This document shows positions 47,313 to 55,356 of a stretch of 64,000 nt of DNA, piece by piece; position 1 is the stretch's first letter, and each line of letters opens with the position of its first letter. A program made the position numbers and the translations under genes. The stretch is from Gemmatimonadota bacterium. GTDB taxonomy: Bacteria > Latescibacterota > UBA2968 > GCA-2709665. The stretch spans positions 43,093-107,092 of the forward strand of contig JAPPFJ010000009.1 of the NCBI GenBank assembly GCA_028877215.1. The letters run 5' to 3'. A model generated the notes under the pieces. The model was not told the origin of the DNA. It searched no databases and worked only from the letters and a program-made list of their open reading frames with translations.

Positions 47313-49664
47313 ATGCTCCGAAATTACCTGATCGTTGCGTATCGCAATATCATGCGCCACAAGGTGTACTCACTGATCAACGTGGCAGGCCTCTCGATCG
47401 GAATCGCATTCTGCATTCTGACGTTCCTGTACGTCCGGAACGAGTGGACGTACGATACGTTCCACGAGAACGCGGAGCGGATCTACCGGGTTTATTTCTA
47501 TGATCATTCGGGCGCGAGCAGCATGACGCCGGACCCGCTGGGGCCGGCGCTGGGAGAGGCGTTTCCGGACGTTCAGGCCGTCAGGTTCGGTTTTGGCGCA
47601 CGCTCTGCAAAGTATCAGGATCGGACCATCCGTGCTAAAATTAGGTTCGCCGATCCGGCGATTCTGGATGTGTTCACCTTTCCGCTGCTGCAAGGAGACC
47701 CGGCGACGGTACTGGAGGATCCATCCTCGCTCGTCGTCACCGAAGCGGCGGCGCGAAAATACTTCGGTGACGAAGATCCTCTCGGCAAAGTCCTTTCACT
47801 GAATCTTTGGGGGCCGCCGGCTGTGGTCCGGGATTTCGTTGTGACTGGGGTCGCGAAGACCATTCCCAAGAATTCCAGCATTCAGTTCGATTTTCTGGCT
47901 ACGTTTGCAAGTAGAGGCGAGCCAAAGAATTGGAATATCAGTGACGTAGCAACGTACGCATTGCTCTCGGAAAATGAAGTATATCCGGAACTCAGCGAAC
48001 GGTTTTCGGAACTGGTGCGGAACTTGATCCCGCCATGGAGGGGAGAGCGGTGGGACGGATCGATCGGCTTACTGCCATTGCTGGAGATGCATCTCAACCG
48101 GGATAAAGGGAGACCCACTGGAAGAGGAGATCCGGCATTTTCATATATTCTTCTCGGTATCGCTCTTCTCGTCCTGACGATCGCATGTGTGAACTTTGTT
48201 ACGTTTGCCGTGGGCCGGTCATTCTCCCGCGACCGGGAGGTGGCGATGCGAAAGGTGACGGGCGCCTCCCGGATACAACTGTTGATCCAGTTTCTTGGAG
48301 AATCGATGGTATTGTGCGCTGTTGCACTGCTAGCCGGATTGGGCCTTGCGGAACTCCTCCTGCCGGCTTTCGAAAGTGTTGTGGTCAAGGATCTGACCCT
48401 GCGCGATCAGGCGGACGGTGCAGGGATCGCCTTTCTGGTCGGACTGGCTGTGGCCGTCGGATTGGCCGCGGGCGGTTACCCGGCCTTGGTGCTGTCAAAC
48501 GTACAGCCCGCCGCAGCACTAAAGGGTCGTATCAGGTTGGTAGGGTCAAACCGTCTGGGGCGGGTTCTGGTGGTATTGCAATTCACCCTGTCGGTGTTCC
48601 TGGTCGCAAGCGCGCTGACGATGGTTAAGCAACTCGAGTATTTGAAGAAAAAGCCGCTGGGCTTCAATAACGAGCATGTCTTGCGCATTCAAGCGTGGTA
48701 TAACCTGAAGAGAGATGCCGGCTTGGTCGACGTGTATCGGAACGAGTTGATACGGCACCATGCGATCATTGGGATAACGACCACGACGCAAGCACTAAGC
48801 AACAGGACGAGGTATAGTAGCAGCGTAGAGTATCTGGGGGAAGAGTTGAACGTCGAAGTGGTCGATGTCGGAAATGATTTCCTTAAGACGATGGGAATGT
48901 CCCTGGTGGAAGGATCGGACTTCAATCCGCAAAACACCGAACCGGCATCCTCCATTATCCTGAATGAGACCCTTGTCCGGCGACTGGGATGGGAGACGCC
49001 GGTCGTGGGAAGAACGCTGCGAATGGAAGAACGGGATTTTAAGGTGATTGGGGTTGTCCAGGACTTCCACGTTCGATCTCTCCACCACAGTATCCCGCCC
49101 GCCGTAATGAGGTTCGATGAGACAGGAAGAGGGGCGTTGCTGATCAGGATGCGTTCTGAAAACGTCCCGGGTACGCTGGCATATTTGGAGGCGAAGTGGC
49201 GGGAAATCGCGCCCGAACAGCCCCTACAGTATTCTTTCCTAGGCAATGAGGTGGACGGGCAATACAAGAAAGAAGAACGCTGGAGTCGGGTCCTTCGGAA
49301 TTCAGCCCTGTTCGCCGTCCTGATCGCCTGCCTCGGTGCGTTCGGCCTCACCGCCCTTGCTGTTGCGCGCCGGACCCGGGAGATTGGGATCCGGAAGGTC
49401 CTGGGCGCTCGTGGTTCCGGGATTGTCGCACTTTTATCCTGGGATTTCGTAAAGCTTGTGGTCATCGCGAGTCTCATTGCGTTCCCCGCGGCGTACTATG
49501 CGACGGAGCGATGGTTGCAGGATTTCGCGTACCGGATCGACCCGGATATTTTCACCTTTGCATTGGGCGGGGCATTCTTGCTGCTGGCCGTGCTGCTGAC
49601 CGTGAGCGTTCAGGCCATCCGGGCGGCGTGGGCGAATCCCGTGGATGCGCTGCGTACGGAGTGA
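47313..49664 (+). CDS. MacB/FtsX-type ABC transporter permease 8
   Basis: MLRNYLIVAYRNIMRHKVYSLINVAGLSIGIAFCILTFLYVRNEWTYD; ANPVDALRTE. Confidence 0.93.
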   Translation: MLRNYLIVAYRNIMRHKVYSLINVAGLSIGIAFCILTFLYVRNEWTYDTFHENAERIYRVYFYDHSGASSMTPDPLGPALGEAFPDVQAVRFGFGARSAKYQDRTIRAKIRFADPAILDVFTFPLLQGDPATVLEDPSSLVVTEAAARKYFGDEDPLGKVLSLNLWGPPAVVRDFVVTGVAKTIPKNSSIQFDFLATFASRGEPKNWNISDVATYALLSENEVYPELSERFSELVRNLIPPWRGERWDGSIGLLPLLEMHLNRDKGRPTGRGDPAFSYILLGIALLVLTIACVNFVTFAVGRSFSRDREVAMRKVTGASRIQLLIQFLGESMVLCAVALLAGLGLAELLLPAFESVVVKDLTLRDQADGAGIAFLVGLAVAVGLAAGGYPALVLSNVQPAAALKGRIRLVGSNRLGRVLVVLQFTLSVFLVASALTMVKQLEYLKKKPLGFNNEHVLRIQAWYNLKRDAGLVDVYRNELIRHHAIIGITTTTQALSNRTRYSSSVEYLGEELNVEVVDVGNDFLKTMGMSLVEGSDFNPQNTEPASSIILNETLVRRLGWETPVVGRTLRMEERDFKVIGVVQDFHVRSLHHSIPPAVMRFDETGRGALLIRMRSENVPGTLAYLEAKWREIAPEQPLQYSFLGNEVDGQYKKEERWSRVLRNSALFAVLIACLGAFGLTALAVARRTREIGIRKVLGARGSGIVALLSWDFVKLVVIASLIAFPAAYYATERWLQDFAYRIDPDIFTFALGGAFLLLAVLLTVSVQAIRAAWANPVDALRTE

Positions 49665-49691
49665 GAATTGCTCTGTCGGTAATGTCGACAC

Positions 49692-49728
49692 TGTTTGTTT
49701 TCGAACATCAGTGTCTCAATAGCGAACA
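49692..49728 (+). promoter_or_regulatory. Composite operator/UAS copy 3
   Basis: TGTTTGTTTTCGAACA-TCAG-TGTCTCAATAGCGAACA. Confidence 0.75.
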
Positions 49729-49792
49729 CTTATTTGTCGATCGTTCGAGAGGATTGGCGATAAACAGTTGAAAATGATATGGAAATGAAATT

Positions 49793-49808
49793 TGGCACGG
49801 ATGTCGCT
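49793..49808 (+). promoter_or_regulatory. Sigma-54 promoter upstream of sigma-factor remnant / permease 9
   Basis: TGGCACG-GATG-TCGCT, 64 bp after the operator. Confidence 0.75.
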
Positions 49809-49878
49809 TATTTTAGATATGAGGTTGGTAGGATCCGTAAGTTCGATACAAGACGGAGTGAATGCAATTTTCGATGAC

Positions 49879-50006
49879 ATGAAATGTGAATGCAGAACCT
49901 TGCCCGTTGCGCCTGAGTCCGACGCGGCGGTGATCGATCGGGCGCTTGCAGACGACTGATTCATCTGAAGACGGTGAACGGATCGATACGGCTGAAGGAG
50001 CGATAG
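49879..50006 (+). pseudogene. Deletion scar: ECF-sigma 5' remnant fused to DUF4097 3' remnant
   Basis: MKCECRTLPVAPESDAAVIDRALADD* (cf. KTLHVAPESDTAVIDRAIAGDD at 53.1 kb), overlapping LIHLKTVNGSIRLKER* (same peptide as the end of the 46317-47141 CDS). Confidence 0.82.
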
Positions 50007-50055
50007 GCCGGTAGCGTTTCGATATCGGAGGGCGGCCAGGGTCGCGCAACGATAT

Positions 50056-50077
50056 GGGCAGACAGGAATGTCCGCCC
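50056..50077. repeat. GGGCAGACAGGAATGTCYGCCC palindrome, copy 7
   Basis: GGGCAGACAGGAATGTCCGCCCCACC. Confidence 0.7.
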
Positions 50078-50161
50078 CACCTTCACACCGGCTTCCTGAC
50101 GCGGCTTCGCTTTGCTCAGTTGCAACCAACGGGGTGGCAGGGAACGCGCGCCCATCTGGTG

Positions 50162-50445
50162 GGCTAATCACTCCCCCCTTGAGGGGGAGTCGCAGAAGCC
50201 GAGCCGGTCCCTGAGTCTGTCGAAGGGCTGTTGAATAGCGGGCATTTCGACAAGCTCAATGACCACGCGTCATTTGGTTCATTGGACGTCATTAAGCCGC
50301 TGTTAGGAGACCCATAACCTGCCCTGAGCCTGTGGTCCCTGAGCCTGTGGTCCCTGAGCCTGTCGAAGGGTCCGGCGACGGCTGATGCGGTGGGGGGATT
50401 TCAACGCCTTACCGTATCCTGGCAGCGCGACCTAATATGCACGCA
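50162..50445. repeat. CTTGAGGGGGAGTCGCAGAAGCCGAGCCGG repeat, copy 2, with nested tandem CCCTGAGCCTGTGGT
   Basis: ACTCCCCCCTTGAGGGGGAGTCGCAGAAGCCGAGCCGGTCCCTGAG...GGCGACGGCTGATGCGGTGGGGGGATTTCAACGCCTTACCGT. Confidence 0.65.
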
Positions 50446-50503
50446 TTTTGCGTAGAACTGGGACTGCAAGTTTCTAATCATTCCTTTTGAAGGCACGGGA
50501 TCC

Positions 50504-52843
50504 ATGCTCCGAAACTACCTGATCGTTGCGTATCGCAATCTCCTGCGGCACAAGGTCAACTCCCTGATCAACGTGGCGGGCCTTTCGATCGGGATCGCAT
50601 TCTGCATTCTGACGTTCCTGTACGTCCGCCACGAATGGACGTACGATGCATTCCATGAGAATGCAGGCCGGATTTACAGGGCCTGCCTCGTTGACCGTAC
50701 GGGTGCGAGTGGGGCGACGCCCGACGCGTTTGGGCCGGCGCTGGAAGAGGCGTTTCCGGACGTTCGAGCCGTGAGGGTGGGCTGGGGCGCTTCCTCTGTG
50801 AAGTACCGGGACCGGGCCATTATTGGAATATTCAGATTTGTCGATCCGGCGATTCTGGATGTGTTTACCTTTCCTCTCCTCCGTGGAGACCCGGCAACGG
50901 CAATGGAAGATCCCTACTCTCTCATTGTCACCGAAGCGGCATCTCGGAAGTACTTCGGCGACGAAGACCCGATCGGTAAAGTCCTTTCTGTGGAGATGTG
51001 GGGGCGACCGCCAGTGGTCCGGGACTTCGTTATCACCGGGATTGCGAAATCCATACCCAAGAATTCCAGCATTCGGTTTGATTTTCTGGCGCCGATGGCG
51101 GATAGAGGCAAGACGCGTAGCTGGTCAATGAGCTCTACCCAGACATTTGTATTGCTTTCAGAAAACAAACGTCCGGCGGATGTCGAAGATCGATCTACAA
51201 AGTTACTCAGGGCAAACCGGGGAGAGCGGTGGAACGAGTCAATCACCTTGCAGCCACTGCTGGAGATGCATCTCAATCGGGGTAAACGCGGACCCGATGG
51301 AGCAGGAAACCCGGCGTTATCTTATATTCTGCTCGGTATCGCTCTCCTCGTCCTCACGATTGCCTGTGTGAACTTCATTACCCTCGCTGTGGGCCGATCT
51401 TACTACCGCGACCGGGAGGTGGCGATGCGGAAGGTGGCGGGTGCGTCCCGGAACCAGTTGAGGATGCAGTTTCTTGGAGAATCGACACTACTATGCCTTT
51501 TCGCGCTCATTGCCGGCGTTGGTTTAACGGAGCTTCTCCTGCCGGCTTTCAATAGCATTGCTGTCACCGACCTTGCCTTGGGCGATCAAGTCGACGGTGC
51601 GGGTCTGGCCTTTCTGGTTGCAGTCATCGTAATCGTCGGACTGACCGCGGGCGGCTACCCTGCCTTCGTGCTGTCAGGGGTCCCGCCTGCTGCGGCATTG
51701 AAAGGCCGCATGCGGCTTGGTGGGTCGAACCGATTCGGGCGTGCGCTCGTGGTATTGCAATTCGTTCTGTCCGTGTCCCTCGTAGTCACGGCGCTGCTGA
51801 TGGTCAGGCAGTTTGATTTCCTGAGGTCGAAACACCTGGGGTTTGACAGTGAACATCTTGTGCGCATCGATGCATTTGATACGCTGCAGCCGGGTACGGG
51901 ACTGACCGAGGTTTACCGGAACGAGTTGTCAGGACACCATATGATTCTGGGCGTAACGGCCACCAGTCACACTCTGAGCAACAGGACGAGACTCCATGGT
52001 ATTGTCGAACATGAAGGAAAAGAGATCGATGTAGAACACATCGAAGTCGGCCATGATTTTCTGGAGACCATGGGCGTATCGCTCCTGGAAGGCGCCGATT
52101 TCGATCCACGTAAGCCGGGTTCATCGAGATTCGTTATTATCAACGAGTCCCTGGTCCATCGTCTGGGATGGGAAGGTCCGATCCAAGGCAGGACGCTGCG
52201 GGGAAACAACCGAAACTTTACTGTTATCGGAGTGGTACAGGACTTTCATTTTCGGTCTTTGCATCACAAAATCGGGCCTATGGTGTTGACTTTCTTTCCG
52301 CGCCACACCTATCAGATGCTTGTCAGGATCCGTCCTGAGAACGTACCCGGTACACTGGCCTTCCTCAAGGACAAGTGGCGGAAGGTAGCGCCGGGCCGCG
52401 AGTTTCGCTATTTCTTTCTAGACGATGAACTGGACCGGCAGTACTGGAGGGAGGAGCGGTTGAGCCGCATTCTTGGATATGCTACGCTGCTGGCGATCTT
52501 CATCGCCTGCCTCGGCGCGTTCGGACTCACCGCCCTTGCAGTCGCCAGGCGTACCCGAGAGATCGGGATCCGGAAGGTCCTGGGCGCCCATGCGTCCGGG
52601 ATTGTCGCACTGTTATCCACGGATTTCGTAAAGCTTGTGGTCATTGCGAGTGTCATTGCTTTCCCCGCTGCGTACTATGCGACGGAGCGATGGCTGCAGG
52701 ATTTCGCGTATCGTATAGACCCGGATATTCCATCCTTTGTGTTGGGCGGGGTGTTATTGCTGCTGGCCGTGCTGCTGACCGTGAGTGTTCAGGCCATCCG
52801 GGCGGCGTGGGCGAATCCGGTGGACGCGCTGCGTACGGAGTGA
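50504..52843 (+). CDS. MacB/FtsX-type ABC transporter permease 9
   Basis: MLRNYLIVAYRNLLRHKVNSLINVAGLSIGIAFCILTFLYVRHEWTYD; ANPVDALRTE; closest to permease 8. Confidence 0.93.
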   Translation: MLRNYLIVAYRNLLRHKVNSLINVAGLSIGIAFCILTFLYVRHEWTYDAFHENAGRIYRACLVDRTGASGATPDAFGPALEEAFPDVRAVRVGWGASSVKYRDRAIIGIFRFVDPAILDVFTFPLLRGDPATAMEDPYSLIVTEAASRKYFGDEDPIGKVLSVEMWGRPPVVRDFVITGIAKSIPKNSSIRFDFLAPMADRGKTRSWSMSSTQTFVLLSENKRPADVEDRSTKLLRANRGERWNESITLQPLLEMHLNRGKRGPDGAGNPALSYILLGIALLVLTIACVNFITLAVGRSYYRDREVAMRKVAGASRNQLRMQFLGESTLLCLFALIAGVGLTELLLPAFNSIAVTDLALGDQVDGAGLAFLVAVIVIVGLTAGGYPAFVLSGVPPAAALKGRMRLGGSNRFGRALVVLQFVLSVSLVVTALLMVRQFDFLRSKHLGFDSEHLVRIDAFDTLQPGTGLTEVYRNELSGHHMILGVTATSHTLSNRTRLHGIVEHEGKEIDVEHIEVGHDFLETMGVSLLEGADFDPRKPGSSRFVIINESLVHRLGWEGPIQGRTLRGNNRNFTVIGVVQDFHFRSLHHKIGPMVLTFFPRHTYQMLVRIRPENVPGTLAFLKDKWRKVAPGREFRYFFLDDELDRQYWREERLSRILGYATLLAIFIACLGAFGLTALAVARRTREIGIRKVLGAHASGIVALLSTDFVKLVVIASVIAFPAAYYATERWLQDFAYRIDPDIPSFVLGGVLLLLAVLLTVSVQAIRAAWANPVDALRTE

Positions 52844-52870
52844 ATGTTGCTCTGTTGGCAACGTCAATAC

Positions 52871-52907
52871 TGTCCGTTTTCGGACATCAGTGTCTCATAA
52901 ACGAACA
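52871..52907 (+). promoter_or_regulatory. Composite operator/UAS copy 4
   Basis: TGTCCGTTTTCGGACA (TGTCC-N6-GGACA exact palindrome)-TCAG-TGTCTCATAAACGAACA. Confidence 0.82.
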
Positions 52908-52971
52908 CTTATTTGTCTCTCTTTCGCGAGTACTAACGATAAACCGTTGATAATTATATAGAAATGATTGT

Positions 52972-52987
52972 TGGCACGGTTGTCGCT
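52972..52987 (+). promoter_or_regulatory. Sigma-54 promoter for ECF sigma factor / adaptor
   Basis: TGGCACG-GTTG-TCGCT, 64 bp after the operator. Confidence 0.78.
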
Positions 52988-53048
52988 TCATACAGTCAAT
53001 AGGTCGGCAATATCCATACGTACGACAAGAAATGGAGCAAGATCCCTT

Positions 53049-53669
53049 GTGATCAAAAAGAAAGCCGAGTTTAAGACCTTGCACGTCGCGCCTGAATCCG
53101 ACACGGCGGTGATCGATCGGGCGATTGCCGGTGACGATTTGGCTTTTCAGGTCCTTTTCAGGCGCCACCGAGACCGTGTGCGTGCGCTCGTGCACCGATG
53201 CGCGAGGAATGCCGATGAGGCCGAGGACCTGGTCCAAATGGTCTTCATCAAGGCGTTTCTGGGGCTGGCCGGATTTCGCGGACAGGCCGCATTCACCACG
53301 TGGCTTACGCGCATCGCTATGAATGAGTGTACGAATTACCTGCGGTCATTGAAAAAGCGGAAGATCTGGTTGAACGAAGTTGAGGATGCCGTGCCCGCGC
53401 TCCAGGCGCGTTGGCTGCCGGCGCCCGACCAGGATCCCGAAACGGCGTTGGTCCGGAAGGAACGCAGGGAAATCGTGGCGCGGAGCATCCGGGCGCTGCC
53501 GGAACGCCACCGGGAAGCGGTGTGTCTCCATTATCTCATGGAACGGTCCTACGATGAAATCGTCGAGCAGCTGCAGGTACCGGCGGGAACGCTGAAAGTC
53601 TGGTTGTACCGGGGGCGCCACGGGTTGAAGCGGGAGGTCGAACGGCTGGGGATAACAGGGAGTTTATAG
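53049..53669 (+). CDS. ECF-type RNA polymerase sigma factor
   Basis: DLAFQVLFRRHRDRVRALVHRCARNADEAEDLVQMVFIKAFLGL (sigma2), LPERHREAVCLHYLMERSYDEIVEQLQVPAGTLKVWLYRGRHGLKRE (sigma4); GTG 53049 chosen because the ORF-track start (52968) lies on the promoter. Confidence 0.9.
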   Translation: MIKKKAEFKTLHVAPESDTAVIDRAIAGDDLAFQVLFRRHRDRVRALVHRCARNADEAEDLVQMVFIKAFLGLAGFRGQAAFTTWLTRIAMNECTNYLRSLKKRKIWLNEVEDAVPALQARWLPAPDQDPETALVRKERREIVARSIRALPERHREAVCLHYLMERSYDEIVEQLQVPAGTLKVWLYRGRHGLKREVERLGITGSL

Positions 53670-53730
53670 GAGTGGCCTGAAATCTGGAAAAGCTGAAGCC
53701 GGCGTTTCAACGGGATGTTAAGGCAAGACG

Positions 53731-55173
53731 ATGGAAGAGAAAAAACCAAAGAAGGAAAAGGGACGCGTGTTGCGGCTGAATCGATCAGACGCGTCCTCCG
53801 ATCAGCAGGCTTCCGGTCGTGAGGCGTCTCAAGGACCGGCTGACTCGGTTGGCGGAGACAAACCGGTCCCCGGTTTCGTGAATCCGGGTATTTCCGCGTC
53901 TGAGCGCGAAATACCAACCGGGGGCATGGACCGAAAGATCGAGAAGAAGCTGTTGACGCCGAAGCGCATTATCAGCGTCGTGGCGGTCGTGGGCTTTGTG
54001 GGGCTGGTGCTATATATGGCCATATTCGGCGACCACAGCGCCAGGCTCAACGTGCAGGCCGAGCGAATCACGATATCCGATGTCACCATCGGTCCCTTCC
54101 AGGAGTTCATCCCCCAGCGCGGCACGGTGATGCCCATTCAGACGCACTACCTGGATGCGCTGGAAGGCGGTCAGGTCGAGGAGATTTACCTGGAAGAGGG
54201 TGCGATGGTCGAACAGGGCACGCAGATACTCCGCATGTCGAATCCGACCCTGGAACAGACCGTGTTGAGCCAGGAAGCGCAGCTGTTCGAGCAGATCAAC
54301 AGGATGGAAAACACCCGGCTGAACCAGGAAATCCAGGATATCCAGCGCAAGCGATCGTTGATGGACATCGAACTGGACCTACAGAAATCGGAACGCGATT
54401 TCCGGAAGGAGAAAGCCCTGTTCGAGAACGATTTCTCCTCGCAAGACGCGTTTAACGGGGCAAAGGAAAAGTACGAACACGCTCAGAAGCTCAAGGTGTT
54501 CATGGTGGAGACCATTCGCCGCGACTCCATGTATCGCGTCAACGAACTGGCTGCTCTGCAGAAGCGCGCACGCAGCCTGCAGCTTCAACTGGATGACGTG
54601 CGGCGTCCACTGAGAAACCTGGTCGTTCGCGCGCCGATCGCCGGCCAATTGTCACAGCTCAACGCCGAGATCGGCAAGTTGATAGCGAAGGGGACCAGCA
54701 TCGGCCAGGTCGACGTTCTGGACGCGTACAAGATGCGCGCGGCCATCGATGAATTCTACATTACGAGAATTACAGCAGGACTCCGGGGGACGATTGAAAT
54801 CGACGACGAGACTTTCGAATTGAGAATCCGCCGGGTCTTCCCCGAGGTGAAGGAGGGGCAGTTCGAGGTCGATATGGATTTCGTGGGCGAAGCGCCTCGA
54901 AGCATCCGCCGCGGACAGACGGAGCAGATTCGACTGGAACTGGACGCGCCCGAAGAAGCGCTGCTGTTACCGCGGGGCGGATTCTATCAGACCACCGGCG
55001 GCAACTGGGTCTTCGTGGTCGAGGGTGACATGGCCGTTCGGCGCAAGGTCCGTATCGGACGCCAGAACCCCGAGTATTTCGAAGTGCTCGAGGGCCTTTC
55101 GCCCGGAGAGCGCGTCGTGACCTCGTCGTATGAGAATTATGAAGAGATTGATAAGCTGGTTCTACAGAGGTGA
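53731..55173 (+). CDS. HlyD/MacA-type periplasmic adaptor (membrane fusion protein)
   Basis: TM at RIISVVAVVGFVGLVLYMAIF; coiled-coil hairpin; LVVRAPIAGQLSQLNAEIGKLIAKG lipoyl motif; start may be 53926 (MDRKIEKK). Confidence 0.9.
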   Translation: MEEKKPKKEKGRVLRLNRSDASSDQQASGREASQGPADSVGGDKPVPGFVNPGISASEREIPTGGMDRKIEKKLLTPKRIISVVAVVGFVGLVLYMAIFGDHSARLNVQAERITISDVTIGPFQEFIPQRGTVMPIQTHYLDALEGGQVEEIYLEEGAMVEQGTQILRMSNPTLEQTVLSQEAQLFEQINRMENTRLNQEIQDIQRKRSLMDIELDLQKSERDFRKEKALFENDFSSQDAFNGAKEKYEHAQKLKVFMVETIRRDSMYRVNELAALQKRARSLQLQLDDVRRPLRNLVVRAPIAGQLSQLNAEIGKLIAKGTSIGQVDVLDAYKMRAAIDEFYITRITAGLRGTIEIDDETFELRIRRVFPEVKEGQFEVDMDFVGEAPRSIRRGQTEQIRLELDAPEEALLLPRGGFYQTTGGNWVFVVEGDMAVRRKVRIGRQNPEYFEVLEGLSPGERVVTSSYENYEEIDKLVLQR

Positions 55174-55356
55174 GAGGGAAGAGGTGAGCCGAAAGAAGCA
55201 AACCTACAACCCGGTCTGTTTCCGAATAGTGAGAATCAGCGTTGTGACCGGTTCACGGACTGAAGATAGATTTAGTGAAGCGAAATCCGTCGCGGGAGTA
55301 GCTCGATCACGGCGAGCAGCACAATTGAACGACGAATCTACATTCAGGGTAAAACA

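Noticed and set aside
50320-50370. Short direct repeats CCCTGAGCCTGTGGT considered as a CRISPR-like array
   Set aside because: Contiguous tandem repeats without spacers, nested in a dispersed repeat; no cas genes in the window.
52968-53048. N-terminal extension of the ECF sigma ORF
   Set aside because: The extension lies on the sigma-54 promoter, so it cannot be translated from that promoter; homology to the remnant at 49.9 kb begins after the GTG at 53049.
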